Assembly (NCBI GenBank): GCA_025267735.1
Contig: CM046309.1
Location: forward strand, 28,404,702-28,468,701
Length of the DNA stretch: 64,000 bases
Direction of reading: 5' to 3'
Origin: Mactra quadrangularis
Lineage: Eukaryota > Mollusca > Bivalvia > Venerida > Mactridae
Positions 13,401 through 28,400 of this stretch are shown in pieces. Within the stretch, counting starts at the first letter, position 1; each line of letters opens with the position of its first letter. The notes below the pieces were generated by a model. It saw nothing but the letters and a program-made list of their open reading frames with translations, ran no database searches and was not told the origin of the DNA. The position numbers and the translations under genes were made by a program.

Positions 13401-16400
13401 ATACACATGTATATGATGAATACATGTATATGATTAAACTGATTTAATTTTTGTGCATAAGAATATGAGCTAGTGATCAATAGTCATAGAACAAATCGGG
13501 AGTTTTTTGGGGAAAACCCATCAACTTGAGTTCAAAATTAAATATATATGGCTCAGAAAGGTATACTGAGGTCTATGTATATAAAATCATATAGTAAAGT
13601 ACCTCATCAATGATAGCCACTTGGAAGGCCTGTTTAATACCATGAAAACAATTATGTAGAATACTGCTACCCATACCACTTAAAGTTCCTGCAACTATAT
13701 TAGCTTTTAATAATATATCTCTTCTTGTTTTACTTTCTTCTTGAGTTGATACAGGAGTATTCCTAGGCTGAAATAAAAATATTGTTCTGAACAATGTAGG
13801 TGTATAAAGTTGTAGACCATGGTGATACCTTGTGTTCAGATGGATGACAGCGATGTTTTGTGTACTTAGTCATTAGTGTTTTAGTGATAAATTTTGTTGT
13901 GTTGAGTTATCTGCCCTTAGAAAATCACTGTAACTAGGGGCCTGTTGCCTAAGGTCATTTTATTTGAAGTCTAATTACTAGACTTTGAGTTAAAATTATT
14001 GTCTGGACAGGAGGTTGTCCATGCATGAACAGAAGAACTAAAATAAAGACAGCCACTGCAATATGCTGGTTTGATTCTCTTAACCTATCTCTGTGTTTTA
14101 TGTATTTCTCATCAAACTTGAAGCGGCTATTTTACTACAAAGGTTGAAGAAAAACAATTCCAATAAAACCTCAAAAACATACCACTTGATATTTACTCTC
14201 CAGGTGTGTAAGTTCTTTTTCTTTCTGTTTTAAATCTATGCATAATTTATGCTTCTGAAATAAAATGATAGCAATTATAACACTGTATTAAACTCATATG
14301 CAAATTTATGCATCACTTTATAGTTTAATCATGATTTAGAAAAACATTGTTACTTGTTTTTCATAAGGTTAATATAAAAAAACATTCGAATCCAAATTGA
14401 AAATCTCAGCAATTAACAATGTACAATGGGCATTAAATAGTTAAGACTGGTGAAGTAAAGCTAATACTAGACAGATAATTTATGTAAAATAGCATGATGG
14501 ATCAGGGCAAAACAGGCCTACTAACTTCTTTATTTACAAGTAGTTATATTAGATTTAGGATGACTTTTCAATACCTTAAATTCTGAGGCAGTTTCTATCT
14601 CCTTCTTGACAACAGATATTTGATGTTTCAATGATTTCACTTCATTTGCTAAACTCTTTGGTAAGTCTTTCATTACTTGTTCTTTCCTAGCTACAAATCA
14701 CAAACAGTAACAACAATATTACAAGTTTGTCAATAACATTAATGATATGTGATACAAAAATTCTAGTTTCTTTCATGATTTACCATCAAATGTGGTGCTA
14801 CCTAATAATAATATAAGATCAAAATATACAATCTTCTATTTTCATTGCAATGAACCAAGAACTTCTTTCTGGGTGACAACATTAATGTTTCCTTACATTA
14901 TTCTGAATCAAGAAAATTGTGTACCTAGTTGAAATGAGGCTTTTTTCCACGCACTGATTTCTCAAGTAAATCACTGGAAAAACGATATGACATATCCAAC
15001 ACTTAACAATTTTGTGTAAGTTTTATCAAACACCTTTTAAGCAACTTGATTGGCTGAGAGGGTATCTTCGTAATCTAATTTGCATGTTATAAAAGTACCC
15101 TACTTTTATAAGAAATTGATATTTTGAAGAACTTGACCCCTAAAATGGAACCAGCTAGAGAGAGTTATTATAATCCAAAGGCAGATATATTCTATTGTCT
15201 TTTTGATTGTTTTACTTGTTTTTAAATTGATGATACAGATTCTGTCTTCGTTTAGTGGGTTCAACTCAAAAAAAAAAATCAATGAACCAGAAAAAGGACA
15301 TACATGCAAGTGTGGAAAAGGTTTCAATAAAGCTATTTCAGAAAACATGGCATGTTTCTTTTTACAGAATCTGAAATCCAAAGGTAAAATAGAAAGGGTA
15401 CAGCACACTGCTATTCTGATTTAAAATAATCATTTATGCAAATAGATACCTTAAGATATGTTAGTATCTCACCTCTATTTATATTTCTTTCAATCAGATT
15501 ATCTAAACATAATTCTTTAATATCTTTATGAACACTGCTTGGTTTCCCAATTCTTACCATATTCATCTTATTTTCTGAAAAAATATACACACAAAAACAA
15601 CTTAATATTGTAGTTCTTCGTTTTTGTTCTGTTCAGGTTTAATGCTATAGCAACACATTGTAAAGGTCATAACATGACAGTAAGCCAACCTACTACCTAT
15701 TCCTGGAAAGGCTAAATCTCTGGATTTAGCTGTTAACCAGTTAATATGCACATACTGTACTTTTATCATTTTTAATAACAACTGCCCTACATAATTTAGA
15801 ATCAGTGGTAACATGGAGAAAGGCTTTATAAATTATTTCAAGACCTATCTTCATAAACCTATGTTCTCTCCAGTAGCAAACTCATGGCCATAAACAATGA
15901 AATATCTGATAGTGTGCACTGAAGATGGTTCGTTAACAGCACGTTTTGTTTTACATCACTTATCAGTATGATTTTGCTATCCAACTCACCAAACCAGCTT
16001 TCCTACATTCTTTACCTTACACCTGATACTCATTTGGCTTTTACAGGATGCCAAAATTCAAAATTGATAGCAAGCACACGGCATTCTTGTGATACTTAAT
16101 CAAATATGAAATTATGGCTTAACATCGTCAAGGCAGTGCATTGAAATCAAGTTCACTAGTTACAAAGTTAAGCATGCAAATCACTGTGGCATGGCAGCAG
16201 CCCAATAAAACAAATCATAAAAAAATAATAATAATTTCACTTACTAGAAGAATTCATGTACCTACACAATCTTTTTAACAATTCATCAACAGCAGCATTA
16301 GATTGAGCACATAAACATATACGACATGGACCTTTACTATCCTACAATATAAAACTGTATATATATACAGAGCTTGACACTAATTTTTTAACTAAGTCGC

Positions 16401-19400
16401 TCAAATGAATAGATAGCTATAATTCTAACTTGCCTGATCCATATCTTTAATAGAAGGAACAGGTTGCATGAACCCAAATATAGGTCGTCAGGGGCAAAAC
16501 AAAGACCCCTTACATCGGCCATGTTTACATAGTTCGTATATTAGAATGTAATAAAAAATAGATTTGGCATATACAGTAAAACCTGTCATATGCGACTTTC
16601 TGGCGGAACATCCAAACACGGTCACATATGACAGTGGGTCTTTAAATCCAGGTTCAAGTCAATATAATAGCGTGTCACCAATATTTCACATTTCAGGCAA
16701 ATGAGTGAAACCCCCATACTAAGTTGGGACATTAAACAGTTAAAAACATGATATTACATAGCATAATTCTCCCGATATTCTATCAAATTTAAATTTGTGC
16801 CCTCGAAGAGTAATAAAAAATTCTTAGACACTTTTTAATTTTATTACTCAATTTGATTAAAATTAATTAATTTAAAAATAGTCTTTATTCATATGTATTT
16901 ATACATGTATATAGGTGTACCGCCAAAATTGTTGTAATGGCGACGAACACCAATGTGTTCTGCAAATAAAATGTTCTGTTCTGTTCTGTTCGTTGGTTTG
17001 ATAATGGGCAATTCATATCAATTTCAATATTAAGAATAAATTTGTTTTACACATAAACAATGACATATGTTTGAGAACGAAACTCGCATGCAAGTTCCTT
17101 TGATGACGAAAATACCGGTAATAACCGAAATACGGCTTTTAGCGATGCAAACAAAAATGGCCGATTGTTTTGCAATCACATTCGAATCAATTCATTCGCC
17201 AAATTTAAGTAATAACTGTCTATAAAAGCTATTTAATAATGTTTAAACAAACAATCAGTTGTGCTATGCCTTTTGTTAATCCGCATTGTCTGCAGCATGT
17301 TTACAACGCTATTTTTTTGTATCACGCGTGTCGATTGATGGACCAATTATACAATTCAATGGTAATTATCGAGGTGTGAAAAACATCTTTGGGTCAATTG
17401 AGGCCTGAAAAGTCGCTAAATTAAACCTAATTATCGGTATTGGACTGATAAAATAAGGTCGCTAGTCGCGTCAGACAGTGTGTCGCTTAATACAGGGACT
17501 TTATATAGGCATTTATGTTGGGCGGTCTCAAATACGGTCACATAAGACAGTGAGTCGTTTAATTCAGTGGGTCGCTAAGGCAGTTTTTACTGTATACAAA
17601 TATATTTCTAACATTATCCAGATTTTCATAATTTGAATAAAGAACAATTCATTATATTGTTTAATCAACAGTATATTATCAAAGTCATATGATGTCATAA
17701 TGTTTGCAAGGCAGTCAGAAGTGCCCTGAATATCAATAGTTTCTACATGAATATATAAAATCTTTGGTTCCAGACCATGCTAGTCGCCTGTGATTTGTAC
17801 ACAACAATAACTACAGGTATTTCTTCGTTTCATTTTGAAATACAATGTAACTGCTTTAAAAACAAATGTCATAATAAAAGATATAAGTGTAGTTTGGTGG
17901 TATACAGAAAATAATATACTTATTGTACTAGTACCTTTAATATCTGTATAATGATGCCTACAATAGTATGTGACTTGCCAGTACCAGGAGGACCTTGTAT
18001 TAAACATACACGAGGCATCTCAGGCGATAATCTACAGATCTTTGATGCTGTGTTTATAGCCATGGATTGACTTTTATTGTATGACTTGTTCTAAAATAGT
18101 ATGATACAGCTATTATTAACATGTCTTGCACAAACAAATGTAAGATACATAAATTACACATAATAGCATAAATATTAAAAAAAAATACATGAAATATATT
18201 TTATTGATATTTTAGTCAAGAAGGGGATATCTAGGGATTAGTAACTCTAAACAAGTCAATTTTTGTAAATGTATGCATAACTATAGGTTTTTTATCATTT
18301 TCAACTGTGCATTTTTTTACCATAATATTAAATACAGATATTCCTTATATTTTACCTTCAAATAGGAACAGTAACCAGATGAACTGGCTTCCTCATATTA
18401 ATCCAACTCTTAAAGTTGAGGTTAAAAAATTGGTCTGTATTCAACAAAAAGTCTCATAAAGGCTTTTAAAGTCTTGACATTCCTTTTTGAGTTGCCTCAT
18501 ATGCCTCTGACTCTAAGGCTTAGAAATTAAACAAATGAATTTTGGGCAAATGAAAAGTCTTGTACTGGTATAACAAGAGAGTTTCTTTGGCATTTTGTCT
18601 CATTTGGCCCCAATTCTTACGATACATTTAACAAAATTAAACTTAATGTTATTTTATTTTAGAAGGCATTAAACATACCTCGTCTGTTTGAACCATGGGT
18701 GGAGCTTTATCACAGAAGACTAGATTACTAGATGGTTGTAGAATACTCTGACATAATGGACTATAAGGTAGTGATGATAAACCAATAAATTGTCTGTGAG
18801 TATTCACTATAGGACTCATTGACTGAAATATATATAAATATACAAGCTAAACAAAACACACGAACATGTTATAATTAGCCAATTTCATAAACAATGGAAA
18901 TAACTGGCACCATATCCCCTGGTACCGTCTATTTGATATCACACACTTGTACTCATTACTTTGGTTTAAGATGGGACCAGAGAACAAATCGCTAGGGAGT
19001 GATTGTCGAACAAAACAGACCCATTGTTTCAATGATTAAAACCTATAACAAAATATGGCAATATGATTGGTTCAAATTGGGCACATGACTAAAGAAATGA
19101 AATTTCTGTATTTAAATGATGTGGTTGATTTAAATATCTTATTAATATTCAAGACTTCAAATAATGGCTTGTCAAAACTACATTTAAGAATGAGAAAGGC
19201 AAGCAAGGGCTATGTCAATAAGTATTGAATAGTTTTATCACTTTTAACACTTTTTTCAAACCAGGCCCTAATACTTAAAATCATTATTTTTCAAAAATGA
19301 AAAACTAACATGTTTCTTTATGTAAACATTATAACTAATTTTTACCACGTTTTTACTAGATATCCAACTGGAAAAATGGATTTATCAAAATGTGTACCTT

Positions 19401-22400
19401 CTCTAAATAAAGTTGTAAATGTCACAATCACAATCATTACACAAAGTCAATAATAAGTACAAAGAAGGCATCTTACTATAATTTAATATTATAATTCAAA
19501 ACATTGACTTATATACATACATGTACATTTATAATCTCAGTAGAACTTGGTTCAAAGGCTCTTTTTCTAACAGTTACTATTATCTTTATTGAATGATAAC
19601 CTTCCATTGTTCTTTTACTTTTACCTACAAAAATGAAGAGTTATGATCAACGTAATCTAGTATGCTAGTCTTTTATGGATAGATCTCAGGAACCAGAAAG
19701 CAAAAACTAGTATGATAAAAAGCTTCAAGTTGATAAAGATCCCATTAACCATACAGCAGGTGCAGTAGTACAGTGATAGGATGTGCTTAAAGATCAAGAT
19801 GTCCCAGGTTCAAACCCATCATGAAAACAGCTTTTTTTAAGCCAATTTACCAATGTTTGCTACGTACTCGCAATGGTGATATTTGTTCTGCCGATGTGTC
19901 AGTTACACAAAAGTAGAGTAAAAGACTCCACAGAAAGATTGGTAGACAGACACTAGAAACCAATTACTAGAAATAATAGCAACAAAGTTGGTGAATACAG
20001 ATCAGCATGAAATTTAAAACTTAGTATGAAAATTCAATTACTATTTACACTTTTTTTAAATTTTTATCAAAGCAGCAACACAAATAAATATGCTCAATGT
20101 ACTTACGTAGCACTTTAAAATGTGATACAATCCTATCTACATGAGGTTGAATCACTACAGAATCAACATATCCTGTAAGATAACGTTTTATAGGATGTTT
20201 CTTGTTTTCTGATACAATATCTGTCCCTGGTACAACTAATTTCACAAGCTCCCTTTCATTTATATAACGTCTTGCCCTTCTATCTTGCTCTGATATTATT
20301 CCTGCAATTTTAAAACAAAACATCTTAGTTAAGTAGTAAACAATGAAATAAAAAACATTTTTACATTTAACCCAATTTTAACTATATCTAAAGGTCAAAA
20401 TAAACTAACCCTCATTATGAGGGAAAGCACTTCTGAGGGCAATTACACTACAGTTTAAAAATGTTATCCATGCAATATACTGGTTGAGCATATAACTTAA
20501 GGGAATATCACTTCCTATCCTTATTGACCATTTAAGTTGACAAGTTGAAGTTCAAATCCAAATTTTAACTTAGTTTCCAAACTAAGTGTTCATGAAAGTT
20601 TGAATCTCAAATTAAAAAAAAAGATCCAAAAAATGATAAACTGGTGATTTCCTTATCCTTGATACCATCAGCCATCAAAAATCTTAATGTCTGCTAGTAA
20701 TAAAGTCTTTACAACAAGGCAACAACAAAGCTTACCATATAAAGTATATATTGTCAGTCTAGAAGAACCTCTATGTCGTTCAGTTCCACTAAAACAAACT
20801 TCATGAGAATGAACTTGTCTCTTTTCTTTATTCTGTCTCCATGAACTATAACACTAGAATAAAACATAGTTCATTATTTTATTCATCATCAGTAATATTT
20901 TCAATTGCCGGAAATTCTTTGTGCTAAGTCATTTAAACTTGGATGTAAAATTACTCGACCATGCTTTTAGACCAATTTATATGACATAATATTTGTTTAT
21001 TCTTCAAGAATTTTTGTCATTTACAAGTTAAAGTGAACATTACAGTATCATTTTCTTAGACTTATTAATAGGACACAAAATTTGTATTTTCTACATCAGT
21101 TATATTTCATTGGAAGCAAAATTTACATAAGCAGTCCTTGGAAGCAGGCTCAACTATAAGGAATGCTAGTGAAAACAAAAACAATAAGTTGAAAGTGCGC
21201 AATTTGCAAGCAAAACTTCCAACATGTAACTTTCAAAATAATGTCAAACGACAATAATTCTTTCAACATGAAAGCTAGGATAGTTATTTGACATCAAATG
21301 ATAACCCCTTAGACATATGTCAGTCTGTAAAGTTTTAAGTGAATTCCTTCTGCAAATAGTCGAGCTAAAAACTTAACTTACACTTTCCCATGTTTCATGT
21401 AGCAATAATGGTAACATAAATTTCTCACTGTATTCCTGATAATCTTGATAAGTAGTTAATAAAGGAAACAATGAATTGTTACTCTTCCCAAATAAACCAT
21501 CAGTAATTGGTGGAGTTGGTGCCTTGTTATTAGTTTTTTCCATTTTTTCTGAAAAATAAATAAAGTTTCAACATAGTACACTTAGTATGCCCAGAACCCT
21601 CTGGCTAGCTCAGTCCGTTGTGCTTAAGCTTACTGATCAAGGGGCTGTAGTTTGGATCGAAGGTGGGGCATGCTTTGTGGAGCTTGGTCATGAAATAATT
21701 TCTATGAAAAATCTCTCTCTGATCACTTATACTAAATCATGTAGAGCAGTTGCCAGTCACTGACAGAGGTATGCCCCAAGTAACTGGTTAAAAGCTAAAT
21801 CCAAAATTTAGCTTTTTAGGAATGGTGTGTTGATAGATTGACTACCATTATATAACCTTTACTGATAAATTTCTAGTGTGTTTCCCAGACAACTATTAGG
21901 AAAAAGTTTCAGCTAGTTAAAATATTTTGGGGATAGCAAAAATTCCTTAATTACTAGCCACACTTGCTTGCAAATTTTAAACTGAATTTCTTTGACTGTT
22001 TCTGCTCTAGGTTTTTCCATCTATTTTTGAATCTTAATACATACCTTTTTCCTCAAACCATATTGGATTCCATTTTAACATCACAGCCAGAAACTCATGC
22101 CAGTTTAACTGTAAGTGGTTGGATTTCGTATTAGATGGTTGTGCTTCATAATTAACTTGAGCATTTGATTGAATAGGATGAAAAGGTTGTCTTGATGTAG
22201 ATGTGCTAGCTACTGGTCCCTGATGAGAGTTTGAACCAATATTTACATTATTACCACAATAATGACTCTTCTTCTGCAATGAAAACATACACAACATCAT
22301 CAATTTATGAACTATTGTACTTTCCCGGATTCACCTCAAAATTTTGACTCAGAGTTAAATCATTTTTTATAATTTTATTCATCTGAATTTTGACCTAAAA

Positions 22401-25400
22401 AGATATAAAATATGACTAAGAGCACAGCCTATGGGTACTGTAAGCTTGATAATTAGCTAATTTATGGTAGGGCTTAATTGAAAACAAAAGTAATGGACAA
22501 GTTTTATTTTAAAAAATTAAGGGAAACAACTATCTAGATAACACACACACATTGAAAAACACTAAACTGGCACAGATGTACTGACATCTGCATAAGTAGA
22601 AACATAACTTTGTCAAAATCAAATTGACTATTTTTCTTAGAAAAGTGAAACAAAAAAGTCAACTCACCTGTAGTAACACTGAAGACTGGACATGTGTAGA
22701 AGATGTAAGTCTAACTGTTGAGCTGCTGGTTTTAACATCAGATCTTGACATTGTTGTTAATGAAACTGTACTACTAGAACACACTGAGGTAGTAAGAGTA
22801 ACTGCTGCTGCTGTCTTCCCAGAGCTTGATGAAACAGCTGTTGCTAAATTTGATGAAGATCGTATTGTCAAGTCCCGTTTAGACTTGCCCCAAGATGATG
22901 TGGATGTGTTAGAACTTTTCTTATATTTGTCCTGAGAAGATACTGAAGTAGAAGCAATGGAGTCTTTATAAGATTTGTCTCGAGAAGACGTTGATGGGGT
23001 AGACACCTTTTTAGACTGGTCTCTAGATGATTTGTTCCCTAAGGATGATGTTGAAGGATTTTGGTCATTTTTGGTCCCAGATAGCATTGACATCGAAGGA
23101 ATGCAGTACTTTTTAGATTTGTCCCCGAAAGATGTTGACACAGATGGAATAGAGTCTTCGGTAGACTTTGAGTGAGATGACGATGTTGATGATCTAGATG
23201 TTGATGATTTTGATGAATGAACTGAATGCACTGTTGAAGTTTTGGTATCACTTTTAGCAGTAAGAGAATTGTTGTTAGATGGCATCAAACTACTTTGTGA
23301 GAATTTTGAGACAGTGGTACTAGTAGTAGAAATAGTTGAGTTTGTTGTAGAAATACATTTAGAAGTAGAAGTTGGTTTCTTCGAGTCAGAATGTGAAGAT
23401 GTCTTTGAGGTAGTGCTAGTCTTACCTTCATGTTTCCTGTGATGAGATTTGCTGTTTTCTTTATCTCTTTCAGTCTTAGATGAACTAGTTTTAGATGTAG
23501 AAGGAAGGTCATTGCGATCACTTTTTCCTGCATGTTTTGAAGAATATCCATGACCACTCTCTTGACTATTTTTGTCAGTATTTTTTCTTTGAGTTACTTT
23601 TTCATTTTTGTCAATTTCTTTACTTTGAGTTACTTTTCTATTACACTTGTCATCAATATCTTTCTTAGACTCATGTTTCTTGGAGCTATGGGAATCTGAT
23701 ACTTTAGTGGTAGCACTAGAACTGTGTGAAACTGATGGTAAATGTTTACTCATAGATGATGACATTGTTACAGTGATTGTTGTAACAGATGTAGATGAAA
23801 CAGTAACAGTTACCTCCCCTGAAAATATTCAATAAATGAGTCATATGAAAAAGGAATTCCGGACAAAACAGACAAAAAAGTCATGTAAGAATAAATAATT
23901 ACATAACAAGAAATATAATGTGGAAACCACATTAGACCAGATTTAATGCAAAACTACTAATAAATCATCTATATTAAAGCCAGGAAGAGTTGCAGTTCCT
24001 TTCTAATTCTGTACATTACATGGTATGTCATCATTGTATGAAGTTTCATAAAGATCTGACAATAAATGGCAGAAATATATGGTAAATAAAAAACTTAAAC
24101 ACAATTGTTAACGACACTGGACAGAGGCATGGGTTGCCGACTTTAAATCTCTATCTGTGTGGTTTAAAGTCTGTTTGTATACACCTTTTCAGCCTTTACA
24201 ACTTTGTATGATAACCTCTGATCATTGAAATCACCTTCAAGCAGGTGATCGATCCCCCACAGTGCAGAATTACATCCTTATGGAGTGGAAGAAATGATAT
24301 AAAGTTCTTACTTAAGGAAATTAGCAGGGCACCTGGCAGGATATAAAACGGGGACCTCTTGATCCCTAAGCACACATTCTAATCATGAGGCCACTGCTTC
24401 TAGTATTATATATATATACTATAAATGTCACTTACTTGTACTAGTATGGGATGAACTTGACGTACCACCTTTCTGAAGTATACCAACAGGATTCAGTATA
24501 GGTAAACCTTGACCAATAATTTGACTATTAGACGGCAATGTGACATCATCACAATCTGGTAAAGTTTCTCTACCTGAAGGAAAACCAAAATACATGGAGT
24601 TAAAAATATAGTTTTACAATACAAAGTTTGGTTTGGTCTGATGCATTTACATTTTTTCTGGAGATTGTACAATTTACTAGTAAAGAGGCCATCTTACTTG
24701 TACATTGACAGCATTACATTTCTGCATAAAAAAACTACATGTAAATCAAGGTGATGAAACTTATCGAACTAAAATTATATCCTTAGTGCTTTGTGGTTAA
24801 ATTCTGACTAACTGGTTTTGCGTTTAACTTGCCTAATCTGCCAAATATCAGTGATAGGCAACTAGTCAAGGACGAAAAGTTAGAAAAAATAATGGGTTTT
24901 AAGCCTTGTCAATATAATTTAGAAAAAATAATGGGTTTTAAGCCTTGTCAATACAATTTAGATTGTTTTACAATGGTCAGTGCGCTTAACCAAGCTTCCC
25001 AGGACACTTGTCTATAACCAGTCCTTTCCCTTCCACAAGGCCGGCAATTTTCCCATATACGATATAATATATTGAAGGAAAATTGACATTATTGCCTATT
25101 ATTCATGGAAGGTATAACTGTCCATGGTGGAATTTGAACAAATACCCCTTTTGGGAGACTGCGCTACAGACCAGGGTAAGTAACTATTAAGTATAAATAT
25201 CAAATTTATTATACTTACTCTTTCTGGATCTTTTACTGATAGCCTCTGGCTGGGATACAGTATGCATTGCTCTTTCTCTAACCTGTAACTTAGCTGCAGC
25301 AACTTTAGCAGCTAGTATTGAATCTTGACTTCCCTGTCGCTTTCTTTTACCAACATGAGATACTCTACTGTTTGCTTGTACTGTATTAGTATGAGGTACT

Positions 25401-28400
25401 CTCTTTGATAGCCACATGTCTTTATTAGATGCATCTCTTACTTCAATGTCTGAATTTGAATCACTTCTAAAAGTTGAAGTTGATGCTGTTGGTTTTGGTG
25501 ACTTGGTAATGATTGTACCTGAGTTACGTTTCTCTTTAATAGATTTCAACCTCTGAGCAACAGTTGGAAGAATCCTTCTTGAGGCTGTTTCAACATATCT
25601 GGCTTTTTTAGGAACAGATGCTCCTTCATTGAGATCAAATGAGACAGCCCTTGTATCCTTGGCACTATTAGGACGTTTGAGAACACTTTTTATAGTTGGC
25701 TGAACTTTCAGATTAATACGTTCAGGAACAGTTTTTGTAGTTTTTGACATGAGATCACAGTTCATAGGCATCGTGTCCTTCAGAATCCTCTCGAATACAT
25801 TACCAACAGTTATGTCAAGTTCTGAACTATCATTAAATTCAATTACTTCATTTTCACCATCTTTAGATACTTTATTTAAACCAACAACATCAAAATCACT
25901 AGTGTCAGTCACAATGCCATTCCTATCAATCTGTGTCGCTGCCATGTATTCATTGTTGTAATCATCACCATGATCAATTCTGTCAACCTGAGTTGCAGCA
26001 GTTAATAAGGCTTCTTTCTTGTGTACACTATCAATTGCATCATCCTGAGTCTGAGCAATGTAATCATCTGTGCTGTCATCACTGATGACTTCTTGTACTT
26101 GAGTGGCTGCTGCAAAAATATCTTCTTTATTTGAAATTTCATCCAGTTGAGTATCAGCAATGAAAGCACTTTTATCGGTATTAGTATCATTTTTATACTT
26201 GAAATTATTATCAAGGCTCTTTTTATCACATTGTTTCACTGATACAGAGCTACAGTATTCAGGATTTCCAACTTGTGTTGCACATTGATAAGGGTCATCC
26301 AAGTCTTCTCCAATGTTTGAAACATTGTTTTTCTTTTTAACAGCCTTACCATCATGCTTGCTTTGAGCAGGAGAATCCTGTAGAAAGTTATCTATCTTAA
26401 TTATAAAAGAATCAATTGAGTCATTATGATCATTATTATCTAGATTATCAGGCGAGTTGTGATCGGAAATACTTGGTAAAGAATCATCTTCAATCACAGT
26501 TACATCATTACTATCATCGCTATTATTATTGTCATCACCATATGTAGCTTTATCATATACATCTTCATTGCTAGCATCGGACACATCAGAAAATTTGACA
26601 AATTTCATATTAAGCACTGATTTAGCATGCCTCATATGTGCATGTCTGTCTACCTGAGTTTCACCAAAATAATTTGCTAACTGTGGGTCTTCATATACTT
26701 CAGGCTCACAATTGTCATCAGTAATCTCTTCTTCCTCGGTAACATCCTCGAACACAGTAGAAATGTTATCAGTTTTATGTGGATCAATATTATCACTGAG
26801 AGTAGGTACTGCATAAGCATCAATTCCATTACCTCCTTCAGTCTGATCAGAATCAGAAATATCTTCAAACTTCGAAAATGATTTATCAACTTGAGTTTGA
26901 ACATTATATAGGTTTTCAGTTTCATTATTCTTGTATGTACCTTCGATGTCTGAGATATCTGCATCAAATGGATGCTCATTACGAACTTGAGTTGGTTTAT
27001 CATATGCACTTTCACTAGCATCTGATATGTCTTCTATCATTGCATGTGATAGACCATCTGATTTTCTTGATGTATCATCATCTTTATCAAGCTGAGTTAG
27101 CATATTAAATACATTTTCATTTGAATCAGAATTGTTTAAACTTTCCCTTGAATTTCTTCGTGAAGGATTCCGGTCTATTTGTGTTTCATCAGTAAATGTA
27201 TCATTAGAAAGATCAAGAATAGTTATATCACTATCATCCGAAGCTATGAGCTCCACAGGCTTGGAGTCACTTTCAGAAATGTCTGAAAAATGTTCAGATA
27301 CAAAACCAAATGCTGAAGCACTATTGGAAGGCATTTTCTTGCATATTTCTGAACCTATTTGAGTACTTTGCATATATTGCTCCATTTCATCCAATTCGTT
27401 TTCATTTGTCTCATATCCATGTCCCTTTTTTTGAAACTGTTCATCACTTTCTTTATTTTTGTCAACCATTTTTTGTGATGAACTTCTGGGACCACTGGTA
27501 GTACTAAAAGAATGTTTTCTTTCAATGTTGAAGGCACAAGAAGCTAGAAATTGATCATCATCTGAACTGATATCTATCTCATTATCAGATTTTTCATCAG
27601 TAAACCTAGCAGGCAAATTTTTAGCATTTTGTCTATGAGTGGTAGATTTTTCATTTGATAACATTCCAGTTTCATCACCTGATGTAGTATTAACTAAAGA
27701 GTCATTGTGTTTTTCATTCTTTACTTTCAAGCATAGTATTTCATCCGATGTGGTATTAGAGTCATTTTTATCAAAAGTTTTCATTATGTTGGATTTAGAA
27801 ATTTTTCGAAAGTTTTGAAAATGATTTTCTGGTTCAAAGTCACTGCCTTTGTCTGACCAGTCATCAACACTAGAGTTGTCAGAAAATGAGTCTCCAGTAA
27901 AAAAGTTATCAAGGTTAACATCTAAAGGTTCCTTCTTCACTTTCTTAACATTATCTACAACAGGTATTTCAAAATCGGTTGAATCTTCATCAGAGATATT
28001 TATTACTGGTTGAGAAAATGACATTACCATTTCATCATCATCACTCAGAAATATTGTATCAGGTTCCTGAGTATAACCATTAACCAACCATGCAGGTTCT
28101 TCTTTTATATCATTTTCATCTTCCTTTTCTGTTGATGTACCCGATTCATTTTCAGTGCTATCATCAGCTTCAACTTTCTGACTTTTAGTTTTAACTGTTT
28201 TATTGGTAACATCTCTCTCTGGCAATTGACTTGGATCTAGGTTATCATTACTCCTTTGTTTAATGTCTACTGTACTTAAATTAATACATTTATTTAATCT
28301 CTGAGGCTGCCGTGACTTGACTGGACTACTAATTAGTTTGCTACCTTTATCAATATCAAAAAACAAGTCTTGTGAAGAAGAACTACTGATTTCATCATCT

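Noticed and set aside
16368..16420. Another CAGGGCTCGACATTAAC-type element start (CAGAGCTTGACACTAA)
   Set aside because: Only one end is recognisable; no matching inverse end or duplication was found, so it was not listed as an element.
22624..23835. Plus-strand ORFs of 62-103 codons opposite SETX-like exon 3
   Set aside because: Antisense shadows of serine-rich codons, without splice or start context.
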